Assembly: GCF_014349155.1 (NCBI RefSeq)
Contig: NZ_JACSIT010000120.1
Location: 1 to 64,000 of the forward strand
DNA: 64,000 nucleotides
Origin: Neolewinella lacunae
GTDB taxonomy: Bacteria; Bacteroidota; Bacteroidia; Chitinophagales; Saprospiraceae
Direction of reading: 5' to 3'
Position numbers and translations under genes: made by a program. Below the pieces are notes generated by a model. It ran no database searches. It was not told the DNA's origin and saw only the letters and a program-made list of their open reading frames with translations. Positions within the stretch are counted from its first letter, which is position 1; each line of letters opens with the position of its first letter. This document shows, piece after piece, positions 43,149-51,983 of this stretch.

Positions 43149-43769
43149 TTAACCCTGTTTCGCTTCCACGCGGGCGACGAAATTCTGCATGGTCCTGACG
43201 GGGCCGGAGGTCATTACCTCCCGGCGCAACCAGGCGGGCAATCCGCTGGCGGCGGTTGTCTGGAAGGTGGAAGAAATGTCGATGCCCCCGCTCGCGTTGG
43301 GGGTGATGACCCACTCGCCGGAGTAAGTCTGTTCGCGGTCGTAGTCTTTGCTGGCGGGCAGGGCCTGGGGGGCGTTCGTGATGCGCCGCGTGAGGACGCC
43401 CGTGGTGGGGTGTATGGACTGTTCCACGATGGCGACTACCTCACGGTTGCGGAAGGGAAAGGGCAGTTTTACCCGCGAGCAGTAGGTGTAGCGATTGGCG
43501 TTTCCGCCGGGGAGGACGAAGGCTTCGGTACAGCGGTGCACCCAGGAAGGGTACGCTTTGGCGTCGTCTAAAACCGCTAAAGCCGCAACTATTTTCGCCT
43601 GGGCAGTAGTGGTAACCCGTACGCTCATTACGTCTTTAGCAGCGGAACGGACGTAGACCCGCACGCCGGCCTCATCGGCCAGCAGTTGGTACCCGCCCTG
43701 CTCTTGTTGGGCAAGACCCGGCACCTGCGTCAGCGCCATAAAAACCAAAAACAGCCCCAAAAAACGCAT
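43149..43769 (-). CDS. Exported START-domain (SRPBCC) lipid-binding-like protein
   Basis: The 206-residue product has a signal peptide (FLGLFLVFMALTQVPGLAQ) followed by a START-type helix-grip domain. Typical segments are LLADEAGVRVYVRSAAKD, DAKAYPSWVHRCTEAFVL, FPFRNREVVAIVEQS and GLPAWLRREVMTSGPVRTMQNF. START-like bacterial proteins bind lipids or other hydrophobic ligands; the ligand here is unknown. It is transcribed toward the minisatellite, whose end lies just past its stop codon. A one-mismatch copy of the dispersed motif lies within its signal-peptide region. Confidence 0.8.
   Translation of the reverse strand: MRFLGLFLVFMALTQVPGLAQQEQGGYQLLADEAGVRVYVRSAAKDVMSVRVTTTAQAKIVAALAVLDDAKAYPSWVHRCTEAFVLPGGNANRYTYCSRVKLPFPFRNREVVAIVEQSIHPTTGVLTRRITNAPQALPASKDYDREQTYSGEWVITPNASGGIDISSTFQTTAASGLPAWLRREVMTSGPVRTMQNFVARVEAKQG
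43720..43737 (-). repeat. Dispersed 18-bp motif, imperfect coding copy 10
   Basis: GGCACCTGCGTCAGCGCC has one mismatch to the consensus. It lies in the signal-peptide coding region of the START-domain gene. Confidence 0.5.
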
Positions 43770-43876
43770 ACTACTCAGGTTCAGAAAGTTAAGACTTTAT
43801 CGCCACGGATAAGAACTGCTGAAATGACGGGAATAGTATCGGTTGGGTTGCTTACTTTACCCCCAAAATACGGATC

Positions 43877-45241
43877 ATGCATCGCTTGTTTTTCTTTCCG
43901 CTCCTGCTGTTCCTCGGGTGGCCGCTGGGTGCCCAGGACGACGGATTCCGCCCCATTTTCAACGGCAAAGACCTGACGGGCTGGGAAAGTTACGGCGGCA
44001 AAGCCCCCTTCCGCGTGGAAGACGACGCTATTGTGGGCGAGGCCGTCATCAATACGCCCAACACTTTTCTGTGTACCACCCGGCCCTACGGCGATTTCAT
44101 CCTGGAGCTGGATTTCTACAACGAAGCACCGCTCAATTCCGGCGTCATGGCCCGTGGGCAGTGGCGGCAGGAGGGGGAGCAGCGCGTCATTTTTGGTTAC
44201 CAGGTGGAGATTGACCCCGAGCCGCGGGCGTACACCGGGGGGATTTACGACGAGCGCCGCCGGGGCTGGATTTATCCCCTGCACTACAACGAGCCGGCCC
44301 GCCACGCCTTCCGCCACGGGGCCTGGAACCAACTGCGCATCGAGTGCCTTGGCCAGGAAATCCGGACCTTCATCAACGGCATCCCCGCCGCCAACCTGAT
44401 CGATGACCTCGATGCATCGGGCATGATCTGCCTGCAGGTCCACAGCATCCCGAAAGCCCTGGAAGGCAAGGAGATGCGCTGGAAAAACCTCCGCGTGAAA
44501 GAAAAACCCAGCGCCGCCGACCGACTGCCCTCCGGCGACCGCATCCCGGTGGTTAACCTCGTACCCAATTTCCTCAGCGCCAGCGAAATCCGCCAGGGCT
44601 GGCGCTTGCTCTGGGACGGCAAAAGCAGCCAGGGCTGGCGCGGGGTGAAGCGCGACGACTTCCCCACCAAAGGCTGGGAGATGGCCGACGGCGAGCTGCG
44701 CGTCTTGGCCGGCAACGGCGGCGAAAGCACCAACGGCGGCGACATCATCACCCTCGATCACTTCAGCGACTTTGAATTGCAATTTGAGTTCAAGCCCTCC
44801 GTCGGGGCCAACAGCGGCGTGAAGTACTTCGTCGATCCCACCCTCAACAAAGGAGCGGGCTCGGCCATCGGGCTGGAGTTTCAGATTCTGGACGATAAAG
44901 TCCACCCCGACGCTAAAATGGGCGTTGCCGGCAACCGCACCGCTGGCTCGCTGTACGACCTCATCACCGCCAAAGTGCTTGATACGCCCCGCAACAAAGA
45001 CCTCTTCATCGGCGACTGGAACCGGGGCCGCATCGTCGTCAGAGGCGGCAAAGTAGAGCACTGGCTCAACGGCTTCAAGGTGGTGGAATACGACCGCTTC
45101 AGCCAGATGTTCGGAGCCCTGGTCAACTACAGCAAATACAAAGACTGGGAGAACTTCGGGCGCTGGCCCGCTGGCCCCATCCTGCTCCAGGACCACGGCG
45201 ATGCGGTCGCTTTCCGTTCCATCAAAATCCGGGAACTGTAG
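43877..45241 (+). CDS. Double DUF1080 (3-keto-disaccharide hydrolase-like) protein, secreted
   Basis: A signal peptide (LFFFPLLLFLGWPLGAQ) precedes two DUF1080 jelly-roll domains in this 454-residue protein. The first begins FRPIFNGKDLTGWESYGGKAPFRVEDDAIVGE. The second begins LLWDGKSSQGWRG...GWEMADGELRVL and contains ELQFEFKPSVGANSGVKYFV. DUF1080 proteins bind or hydrolyse carbohydrates, including 3-keto-glycosides. The next genes (Gfo/Idh/MocA oxidoreductase and, in opposite orientation, a TIM-barrel isomerase) are common partners, supporting a 3-keto sugar pathway outside the cytoplasm. Catalytic residues cannot be fixed from sequence alone. Confidence 0.85.
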   Translation: MHRLFFFPLLLFLGWPLGAQDDGFRPIFNGKDLTGWESYGGKAPFRVEDDAIVGEAVINTPNTFLCTTRPYGDFILELDFYNEAPLNSGVMARGQWRQEGEQRVIFGYQVEIDPEPRAYTGGIYDERRRGWIYPLHYNEPARHAFRHGAWNQLRIECLGQEIRTFINGIPAANLIDDLDASGMICLQVHSIPKALEGKEMRWKNLRVKEKPSAADRLPSGDRIPVVNLVPNFLSASEIRQGWRLLWDGKSSQGWRGVKRDDFPTKGWEMADGELRVLAGNGGESTNGGDIITLDHFSDFELQFEFKPSVGANSGVKYFVDPTLNKGAGSAIGLEFQILDDKVHPDAKMGVAGNRTAGSLYDLITAKVLDTPRNKDLFIGDWNRGRIVVRGGKVEHWLNGFKVVEYDRFSQMFGALVNYSKYKDWENFGRWPAGPILLQDHGDAVAFRSIKIREL

Positions 45242-45334
45242 GCACTATAGCTTCCCAAAATCCATTTATTTGGTGCCCAACGGCCCTTGCTCCGCTGCGC
45301 TGCGTACCTTATCCCCAAAAAATTGATTTCGACC

Positions 45335-46651
45335 ATGCCAAGCAGAAGAAAATTCCTCCGCAATTCTGCCCTTACCGGGGCGGGACTCACTTTAGGTTTT
45401 TCGGCCCTCGCCAATAAGGCCATTCCCGGTGCCAATGACCGCGTCCGGGTGGCCATTTTCGGCACCAACAGCCGCGGCGAATCCCTCACCCAAACCTTTG
45501 CCGGGGCGAAAAACTGCCAGGTTTACGGCATCGGCGACGTCGATACCCGCGCCATTGCCAAGGGACAAAAGGCGGCGGTGGACAAAGGCCAGGCCAAGCC
45601 AAAGGGCGAGCAGGATTTCCGGCGTTTTCTGGATGACAAGGACGTCGACGCCGTAGTCATTGCCACCCCCGACCACTGGCACGCCCCGATGGCCATGATG
45701 GCGCTCGACGCTGGTAAGCACGTCTACGTCGAAAAGCCCTGCAGCCAGAACCCTTACGAAGGCGAGCTCCTCATCGCCAAACAGGCCAGCACCGGCCTGC
45801 TGGTGCAGATGGGCAATCAGACGCGCAGTTCGGTCTCGCTTAACCAGGTCATCAAAGAAATCCACGACGGACTCATCGGCGAAGCCTACGCTGGCAAAGC
45901 CTGGTACAGCAATTCCCGCGATAGCATCGGCCGGGGAAAAGTCGTTGCCGTTCCCGAATGGCTCGACTGGGAACTCTGGCAGGGCCCCGCACCCCGCCGC
46001 CCATACAAAGACAACATCGTTCATTACAACTGGCACTGGCTCTGGCACTACGGCACCGGAGAACTGCTCAACAACGGTACCCACGAGGTGGACCTCTGCC
46101 GCTGGGCCCTTGACGTCCACTACCCCATCCGCGTGACCAGCACGGGGGGGCGCTACCACTTCGATGACGATTGGGAAGCCTACGACACCCAGGTGGCCGG
46201 TTACGAATTTCCGGGCGGCAAGACCATCAACTGGGAAGGCCGCAGTTGCAACGGCATGCCCATGTGGGGCCGGGGCCGGGGAGCCTTCATCCACGGCACG
46301 AAAGGCTCGGTATTGCTGGACCGCGCCGGCTACTGGCTGTATGACCTCGGCGGCAAGGAAATCCGGGTGGTCAAGGAAGAAGGCGAGAGCGTATCGATGG
46401 GCACCGCCGGCGGTGGCAACCTGGACGATCTGCACATCCGCAACTTCCTGGCGGGCATTACCGAGAACGAAAAACTCAATAGCCCCATCGACGATGCCAA
46501 CCCCAGCGTCACGATCTGCCACCTGGGCAACATCGCCCAGCGCACCGGCGGCTCCTTCCACACCGACCCCGAAACGGGCAAACCCACCGACGACCCCCAG
46601 GCGATGGAACTCTGGAGCCGGGAATACGAGCCGGGCTGGGAACCGAAGTAA
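45335..46651 (+). CDS. Gfo/Idh/MocA-family oxidoreductase, Tat-exported
   Basis: From the ATG at 45335 the protein has 438 residues. A Tat-like leader (SRRKFLRNSALTGAGLTLGFSALA) precedes a Rossmann fold (RVAIFGTNSRGESLTQTFAG). The dehydrogenase signature AVVIATPDHWHAPMAMMALDAGKHVYVEKPCSQNP includes the EKP lysine. WHWLWHYGTGELLNNGTHEVDLCRWAL belongs to the C-terminal domain. Such enzymes oxidise or epimerise sugars with tightly bound NAD(P), and exported forms act in periplasmic keto-sugar chemistry. It lies 93 bases after the DUF1080 gene, probably in one operon. A frame back to 45287 would place residues before the Tat motif. Confidence 0.88.
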   Translation: MPSRRKFLRNSALTGAGLTLGFSALANKAIPGANDRVRVAIFGTNSRGESLTQTFAGAKNCQVYGIGDVDTRAIAKGQKAAVDKGQAKPKGEQDFRRFLDDKDVDAVVIATPDHWHAPMAMMALDAGKHVYVEKPCSQNPYEGELLIAKQASTGLLVQMGNQTRSSVSLNQVIKEIHDGLIGEAYAGKAWYSNSRDSIGRGKVVAVPEWLDWELWQGPAPRRPYKDNIVHYNWHWLWHYGTGELLNNGTHEVDLCRWALDVHYPIRVTSTGGRYHFDDDWEAYDTQVAGYEFPGGKTINWEGRSCNGMPMWGRGRGAFIHGTKGSVLLDRAGYWLYDLGGKEIRVVKEEGESVSMGTAGGGNLDDLHIRNFLAGITENEKLNSPIDDANPSVTICHLGNIAQRTGGSFHTDPETGKPTDDPQAMELWSREYEPGWEPK

Positions 46652-46694
46652 GGGGGGAAGGGAATAAAGGAATAAAGGATTAAGGGAATAATGG

Positions 46695-46711
46695 GGCGCG
46701 GACGCAGGTGC
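46695..46711 (+). repeat. Dispersed 18-bp motif, copy 11
   Basis: GGCGCGGACGCAGGTGC, followed by GAGGAAAGGACAGGGAGAAAG. Both the motif and its flanks resemble copy 12 (51956, opposite strand), including an upstream GGGAATAAAGG-like tract, so these two copies share about 80 bases. Confidence 0.85.
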
Positions 46712-46816
46712 GAGGAAAGGACAGGGAGAAAGGGAGAAGGGCCGCCTCCTGGTCGAGGCGTTCTACCTCGAAGTGTTCGCCTGGATTATGGATGCACTGC
46801 CATCTGATGTGGGAGT

Positions 46817-46968
46817 ACCCCGGATTACGGATGCTGCACATGATTTTGCGAGAGACCCCGGATTACGGATGCTGCACATGATTTTGCGAGAGACCCCGGA
46901 TTACGGATGCTGCACATGATTTTGCGAGAGACCCCGGATTACGGATGCTGCGCATCCTACATCCGGGG
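46817..46968. repeat. 38-bp tandem array ending in a REP-like nested hairpin
   Basis: Three identical 38-base units start at 46817, 46855 and 46893 (ACCCCGGATTACGGATGCTG then CACATGATTTTGCGAGAG). A fourth, beginning at 46931, diverges after ATGCTG and completes the hairpin CCCCGGAT...ATCCGGGG (46932-46968), as at 14160. The array lies between the convergent Gfo/Idh and isomerase genes. GACCCCTCGGGGGTC follows as at 14208. The unit looks like an amplified 5' half of the REP-like element. Confidence 0.85.
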
Positions 46969-47031
46969 TTATTAAGGTTCGACCCCTCGGGGGTCAGTCG
47001 GGTTGGGCTGTGATGGCGCTTGATGTGGATG

Positions 47032-47988
47032 CTAGCCCAGGGCTTTATCCACGCTCCGCTTGAGGGCGGCGAAGGTGGCGGCAATGGCCAGGTCATCGTC
47101 CATTGCGTTGAGGGTACGGCTGAAGGGTTCGGCGCGGAGGGGTCCGTCGTACCCAATTTTTACCAGGGCCTGGAGGAAGCCGTTGAGGTCAATTACCCCC
47201 GTGGCGCCGGGCAGTTCGCGGGCGGTGTCCGTCTGGGCGTCCAGGCTCAGCTGGGCGTTGGCGTCGTTGAGGTCTACGGCGACGATCTCTTCGTTGCTCC
47301 ACTGCAACAAATCTTCGGGCGTTTCGCGGGCGGTGTACCAGTGGTAGCTGTCCAGGATAACGCCTACGTTGGGTTCGCCGATGGCGGCAATCAGTTCCCG
47401 CAGTTCCATCCCGGATGAGAGGAAGGCAAAACGGTTGGCGTGACGAAGGGCAGTGGTACCGATGTATTCAAGCCCCAGGGAGAGGCCTTCTCCCCCGAGG
47501 ATGCGGGCGGCGTCGCGGAGGCGGTCAGCGTGCTCGGCCAGGTTTTGGTTGTAGCTTAGGGTAGAATGGCTGGGAAGGATCCAGGTGCCGATACGGGTGA
47601 CGCCAATTTCCCGCAGGTTTTTGGCGTGGGCGGGTAGGGCCCCGAGGTCGGCCCGAAACTGTTCGGCGGATTTGCGGAACTCGACGGGTAAGCCATTGGC
47701 TCCCCAGGCAATGTCGTTGTCTTTGGCCTTGGCGGCGAAGGTGGCTTTTTGGCTGCCCGTCCAGTTTTCCAACCAGTGGGCGGGGACGGAGAGTGCACCG
47801 TAGCCGTGGCGGATGGCAGCGTCCAGGAGTTCCCCTGCCGTGCCCCCCACGCCGATGGCATCGGCCTTGAGGCTGATGCGGAATTTAGCGGCGGGCGGCA
47901 AGGAGGGCCGGGCTGTTTGCGGGTGATTTGCGGCGGCCAGGACCGTGGGGACGGCTAATCCGGTAGCTAAAAAAGTTCTGCGTTGCAT
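47032..47988 (-). CDS. Sugar phosphate isomerase/epimerase-like TIM-barrel protein, exported
   Basis: The 318-residue product has a Tat-type leader (MQRRTFLATGLAVPTVLAAA) and an AP-endonuclease-2/xylose isomerase-like barrel. Likely metal ligands lie in LSLGLEYIGT, NVGVILDSYHWY, VAVDLND and LRAEPFS. Family members isomerise or epimerise sugars and keto-sugars. With the neighbouring DUF1080 and Gfo/Idh proteins it fits a keto-glycoside route. It runs toward those genes across the 38-bp array. Confidence 0.8.
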   Translation of the reverse strand: MQRRTFLATGLAVPTVLAAANHPQTARPSLPPAAKFRISLKADAIGVGGTAGELLDAAIRHGYGALSVPAHWLENWTGSQKATFAAKAKDNDIAWGANGLPVEFRKSAEQFRADLGALPAHAKNLREIGVTRIGTWILPSHSTLSYNQNLAEHADRLRDAARILGGEGLSLGLEYIGTTALRHANRFAFLSSGMELRELIAAIGEPNVGVILDSYHWYTARETPEDLLQWSNEEIVAVDLNDANAQLSLDAQTDTARELPGATGVIDLNGFLQALVKIGYDGPLRAEPFSRTLNAMDDDLAIAATFAALKRSVDKALG

Positions 47989-48048
47989 GATCCGAAAGTT
48001 GAAAGCGAAGGAATGAAGACGGAGGGGCCTTGCCCTCCTGCGCCAAAG

Positions 48049-49110
48049 CTACTCTACTGCTGGCGACCGTTGGCACCAATCCCCTAAAAAATCCAGGACC
48101 AACTGCGTGTAGGCCTGCCGGTCCCAGATGATGTTGTGGGCGTGCCAGGCTCCCCAGTCGAGCGCGTGGTACGTCAGCAAATCCGCCGGCGTGGCTGCGG
48201 CAATTTCGTCGGCCTGCCCGGGCCCCGTCAAGGTATCCGCCAGGGAATGAAACAGCAGCAGGGGCACTTCCAGCTCCGCAGCGGCCTGGACGGTACTGAC
48301 CGCAGAAAAGTCGACCCCAGCGCGGTAGCCCACCCAGGCAAAGGCTCCAGGCGTCAGTAAATTGAGCCCGACGCCGTATTCTTTCAGTCCGCGCTCCATC
48401 ACCGCACTCTCCCAGTCGGCGAAGGGACTTTCGGCGACCACCCAGGCGGGGCCCCCAGGTATTGTCGCGGCTTCAGCCCGACCCCCGGAAGCTCCAGCTT
48501 CCCCCCCAGGTATTGTCGCGGCTTTAGCCCGACCCCCGAAAGCTTCAGCTTCCCCACCAATCCTCCGGGAAGCCCGAGCTGCCGCCATAATCACCGCAGC
48601 CCCGCCCCAGCTTTCGCCGAACCAGCCGATGCGGCCGGGGGCTAAGCCCGTGCGGGCGGCCAGGAAGTCGGAGGCGGCGATGAGGTCCGTAGCTTCGTGG
48701 TAGCCCCCGCTCGCCGGGGCTTCGTCGCTGCCCTGCGGACCGCCGTGGCCCCGGTGATCGTACAGCAACATGGCGCAGCGGCAACTGTCAAAAATGGGGG
48801 CATACTTCAGCATATTGGCGCGGTTGACGCTGTAGCCGTGGGCCATCACGACGCCGCAACGTGCTGAATCCGGGAGAAACAGCCAGCCGCGGAGCGTGAT
48901 GCCATCGTAGGGGCTCCGAAATTCAATCTCTTCCCGCGGTGGCAGGGTCTGGAGCAGGCTATCCAGGTCCAGGTTCCAACGGTCCTCGTTCATCTGGTAG
49001 ACCGTCGCCAGATCGCGGTCGGGCGTATGCAGAATGAGCGAGCTGAAGTAATACGTAATCCCGAGGTACAACACGACGACGGCGGCAAGGAAATAGAGGA
49101 GTTTACGCAT
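48049..49110 (-). CDS. Alpha/beta hydrolase with an in-frame palindromic repeat insertion
   Basis: The 353-residue protein from the ATG at 49110 has one N-terminal membrane anchor (LLYFLAAVVVLYLGITYYFSSLIL). An alpha/beta hydrolase fold follows: GVVMAHGYSVNRANM (oxyanion strand), LLYDHRGHGGPQGS, the nucleophile elbow GWFGESWGG (Ser 167) and a late HSLADTLTGPGQ and HAHNI for the acid and His. Residues 185-218 are two copies of a 17-residue Ala/Gly-rich unit (GGEAEAFGGRAKAATIP-like), encoded by 51-base palindromic repeats, placed after the nucleophile helix. It probably acts on an ester at the outer face of the inner membrane; the substrate is unknown. Confidence 0.83.
   Translation of the reverse strand: MRKLLYFLAAVVVLYLGITYYFSSLILHTPDRDLATVYQMNEDRWNLDLDSLLQTLPPREEIEFRSPYDGITLRGWLFLPDSARCGVVMAHGYSVNRANMLKYAPIFDSCRCAMLLYDHRGHGGPQGSDEAPASGGYHEATDLIAASDFLAARTGLAPGRIGWFGESWGGAAVIMAAARASRRIGGEAEAFGGRAKAATIPGGEAGASGGRAEAATIPGGPAWVVAESPFADWESAVMERGLKEYGVGLNLLTPGAFAWVGYRAGVDFSAVSTVQAAAELEVPLLLFHSLADTLTGPGQADEIAAATPADLLTYHALDWGAWHAHNIIWDRQAYTQLVLDFLGDWCQRSPAVE
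48457..48558. repeat. Two 51-bp palindrome-containing units inside a coding sequence
   Basis: Each unit contains GGAAGCT-cc-AGCTTCC (or a near copy) and GTCG-c-GGCT-tt-AGCC-CGAC, two hairpins. The units keep the reading frame of the hydrolase gene and add a 34-residue Ala/Gly-rich loop, resembling protein-coding palindromic elements known from Rickettsia. Confidence 0.7.
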
Positions 49111-49354
49111 AGCGGTAAAGTTGCGGCAAATTTGTGAGAAGCCCGCCGGCACCCAAAGGGGATATCCCCGGCACGGAGGGGTAGAAGCCCGGATGTTAAA
49201 GATCGTTAAAACAGATGAATGGAAGCAAAGAGAAAGTTAATCCCATTAGCCGCAGGTCTCCAGCTGCCAACTCCCCCTCCCCCCGAAGCATTCTTTAGCC
49301 TCGGACGGATGGCCAACTCCCCGCCAGTTATTTTTCTGTTTCAGACACTCGACT

Positions 49355-51829
49355 TTGAAAACTGCCCTTCATCTACTCTTTTTGCTGCTCGGGCCCTGGG
49401 CCTTTGCGCAGACGGTTACCGGGATCATCACCAACGAGTTCGGTGAGCCCGTGCCCTACGCCAACGTACTGGTACAGGAAACCGGCCAGGGAACGATGTC
49501 CGACGACGTAGGTGCCTACGCACTGCGCTTCGAAACGGAAGGGACTTACCGCCTCGTGTTTTCCAGCCTGGGCTACGAAAACCGTAAGGAAACCGTAGTG
49601 CTGGCGGTGGAGGTCAAAACCCTCGACGTCCGCCTCAACACTGCTCTGCTCGACCTGGAGGAGATTACCATCAAGGCCACCGCCAAAGACCCCGCCTATG
49701 GCATCATCAAAAAGGTGGTGGCGAACAAGGCATTGCACCTGCGTTCAGCGCCCACTTACCGCACCAAAGTGTACGTAAAAGCCGTCGAGGCAATCGAGCG
49801 CACCCCCCGCAAAACAGCCCCCGTTGCCGAGGAAGAGCAAGAAGGGCCGCCCGATCCTTTCGCCGAAGAGGCCCGCAAAAACCGCGAACTGCTGGGGCGA
49901 CTCAACCTGGTGGAAATGGAGCTCATCCTCAATTTCCAATACCCCCGGCAGTACAAGGAAGAGCGCATCGCCTACCAGGCCGCCGGCCAAACCCAGGGCC
50001 TGTTCATCCCCCGCTTCGGCGAGACGGACTTCAATTTTTACCGCAATACGGTGTCCCTGACCGGCATTTCCGACGCGGTGGTCATTTCTCCACTGAGCAC
50101 TACGGGCGTCCTTTCTTATAAATACCAGCTGGAAAGCACCGACCTGGAGGGGCAGCAAATCGTCTACAAAATCCGCGTTACCCCCCGCAAGAAAGGCAAC
50201 AGTACCTGCGAAGGGTGGCTCTACATCAATGAGGGTTCCTGGACGATCAACCGCCTGGACCTCACCTTCAGCAAATACGCCCTGAAATTTTTCGATGACT
50301 TCCGCCTGGAGCAGGACTACGTGCGCCACCAGGACAGCCTCTGGATCGTCCGGCGGCAAGCCTTTCATTACGTCGCCAGGCAAGGCAACAAAGCCACCTT
50401 TACCGGCACCACTACCCTGAGCTACACCGACTACGAACACAATTACCCCTTCCCGGAGCGCTTTTTTGGCAACGAGGTGGCCGTTACCACCCGCGAAGCC
50501 TACCAGCGCGACAGCAGCTACTGGCGCAGCAGCCGGACCGTTGCGCTGACCGCCGAGGAGGCCCGCCTGGTGACGCTGCGCGACAGCCTCAAGGCCATTA
50601 CCGAAAGCCAGGCTTACCAGGACAGCATTCAGGAACGCTACAACCGGGTCAGTTTACTGGAGCTCGCCTGGGAGGGCGTGGGCCTGCGCAACAACGCCCG
50701 CAAGAGCCATCTTTACCTCGGTTCCCTGGCTTCCCTGATCGACTTTTCGGTGGTGGGCGGCTGGCGCTTCGGGCCCTACGTTTCCTACCACCGCCGCTAC
50801 GCTTCCGGGACCGTGCTCAATACTTCGGGCTCCCTGAACTACGGGGTGAAAAACAACGACTTGCAGGGCGATTTCTCCGCCTGGTACCGCTACGATGCTT
50901 TCCGGCTGGCGGACATTTCCGTCAGCGGTGGCCGCAGTTTTGAGTCCATCAACCAGTACGACGCCTACCTCAACCAGCTGCGGCCTTCGAACTACATCCT
51001 GCTCAACGCCGGGCGGGTCAGGCATTCCATCGAGCTGTTCAACGGCTTTTTCCTGGTCAACGAAGTGGGGCTCAACCACCGTATGCCCATTACGGGGTTA
51101 GCGACCAGTTCCTTCCTCCAGGACCTGGTAGAGGACGAAGAAGAGCCTCAGCAATTCGAGGCCTACACCGCCCTCATCAGCACAAACGCCATCGCCTACA
51201 CCCCGGGCCTGAAGTACATGCGGGAGCCCGACCGCAAAATCCGGCTCGGGAGCAAATGGCCCACCTTCACCCTGCTGCACCGCAAGGGCTGGGACGGGCC
51301 GCTATCGAGCGATATCGACTTCGATTACCTCCGTTTTTCCGTGGATCAGGAAATTGTGCTGGGGACGATGGGAACGTCCTTCTACGAGTTGCGACTCGGG
51401 CAGTTTTTGAATACGCGGGATCTGCGCTTCGTGGATTTCCAGCGTTTCCGGGAGTCTGACCCCCTGCTGTTTTCCGACCCGAAAAACTCCTTCCAGGCCC
51501 TGGATACTTCGTTGGCGACTACTGACTTCCACGTCGAATTTCACCACATCCACCACTTCAACGGGGCCCTGGTCAACAACATCCCACTCCTGAAAAAGAC
51601 GCGCATCCGGGCCGTGGGTGGTGGGGGACTCCTCTGGATTCCCGCCCAGCAGTTCCGCTACCAGGAGCTTTTCTTTGGCGTGGAGCGCGTGTTCAAGGTG
51701 GGGGCCCGCAGGCGGCTGCGGGTGGGGACTTATGCCGTCTTGGCCGACGCCAGCAACGCCCAGCCCCGCACGGCGTTTAAGGTCAGCTTTGACCTGATTG
51801 ATCTTTGGAAGCGGGACTGGAGTTTTTAG
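49355..51829 (+). CDS. DUF5686 family outer-membrane protein with CarboxypepD_reg-like domain
   Basis: The 824-residue protein starts at a TTG (no nearby ATG precedes the signal peptide LHLLFLLLGPWAFAQ). A carboxypeptidase-regulatory-like domain comes first (VTGIITNEFGEPVPYANVLVQETGQGTMSDDVGAYALRF). The DUF5686 region begins near IIKKVVANKALHLRSAPTYRTKVYVKA and continues to a C-terminal barrel-like part. It is widespread in Bacteroidota and thought to lie in the outer membrane; its function is unknown. It stands alone, divergent from the hydrolase gene. Confidence 0.85.
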   Translation: MKTALHLLFLLLGPWAFAQTVTGIITNEFGEPVPYANVLVQETGQGTMSDDVGAYALRFETEGTYRLVFSSLGYENRKETVVLAVEVKTLDVRLNTALLDLEEITIKATAKDPAYGIIKKVVANKALHLRSAPTYRTKVYVKAVEAIERTPRKTAPVAEEEQEGPPDPFAEEARKNRELLGRLNLVEMELILNFQYPRQYKEERIAYQAAGQTQGLFIPRFGETDFNFYRNTVSLTGISDAVVISPLSTTGVLSYKYQLESTDLEGQQIVYKIRVTPRKKGNSTCEGWLYINEGSWTINRLDLTFSKYALKFFDDFRLEQDYVRHQDSLWIVRRQAFHYVARQGNKATFTGTTTLSYTDYEHNYPFPERFFGNEVAVTTREAYQRDSSYWRSSRTVALTAEEARLVTLRDSLKAITESQAYQDSIQERYNRVSLLELAWEGVGLRNNARKSHLYLGSLASLIDFSVVGGWRFGPYVSYHRRYASGTVLNTSGSLNYGVKNNDLQGDFSAWYRYDAFRLADISVSGGRSFESINQYDAYLNQLRPSNYILLNAGRVRHSIELFNGFFLVNEVGLNHRMPITGLATSSFLQDLVEDEEEPQQFEAYTALISTNAIAYTPGLKYMREPDRKIRLGSKWPTFTLLHRKGWDGPLSSDIDFDYLRFSVDQEIVLGTMGTSFYELRLGQFLNTRDLRFVDFQRFRESDPLLFSDPKNSFQALDTSLATTDFHVEFHHIHHFNGALVNNIPLLKKTRIRAVGGGGLLWIPAQQFRYQELFFGVERVFKVGARRRLRVGTYAVLADASNAQPRTAFKVSFDLIDLWKRDWSF

Positions 51830-51955
51830 GGTGCCCAACGGTTGGTGATAACCAATTGCTTATGGGGGGCTAAAAGCTTGTTTGGAGTTTTACTTCCTGA
51901 TGCCTTCCGGGTTTTGAGACCGCACCTGTACCCCACTTTCTCCTTGTCCTTTCCT

Positions 51956-51973
51956 GGCACCTGCGGCCGCGCC
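51956..51973 (-). repeat. Dispersed 18-bp motif, copy 12
   Basis: GGCACCTGCGGCCGCGCC lies between the DUF5686 and ybbR genes. Its flanks match those of copy 11. Confidence 0.85.
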
Positions 51974-51983
51974 CCTTTACCCT

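Noticed and set aside
42160-43571. Long repeat-bearing frames on both strands across the 69-bp array (23-residue periodic proteins)
   Set aside because: They exist because the unit length is a multiple of three without stops. They are open in several frames at once, overlap pabC and the START gene, and lack a signal peptide or start signals.
46817-46968. Possible CRISPR array of 38-bp repeats
   Set aside because: Units are directly contiguous with no spacers and belong to a REP-like hairpin family.
49734-49753. A motif-like TGCACCTGCGTTCAGCGCC in the DUF5686 gene
   Set aside because: It needs an insertion and a substitution to match and encodes a conserved-looking L-H-L-R-S-A-P; probably chance.
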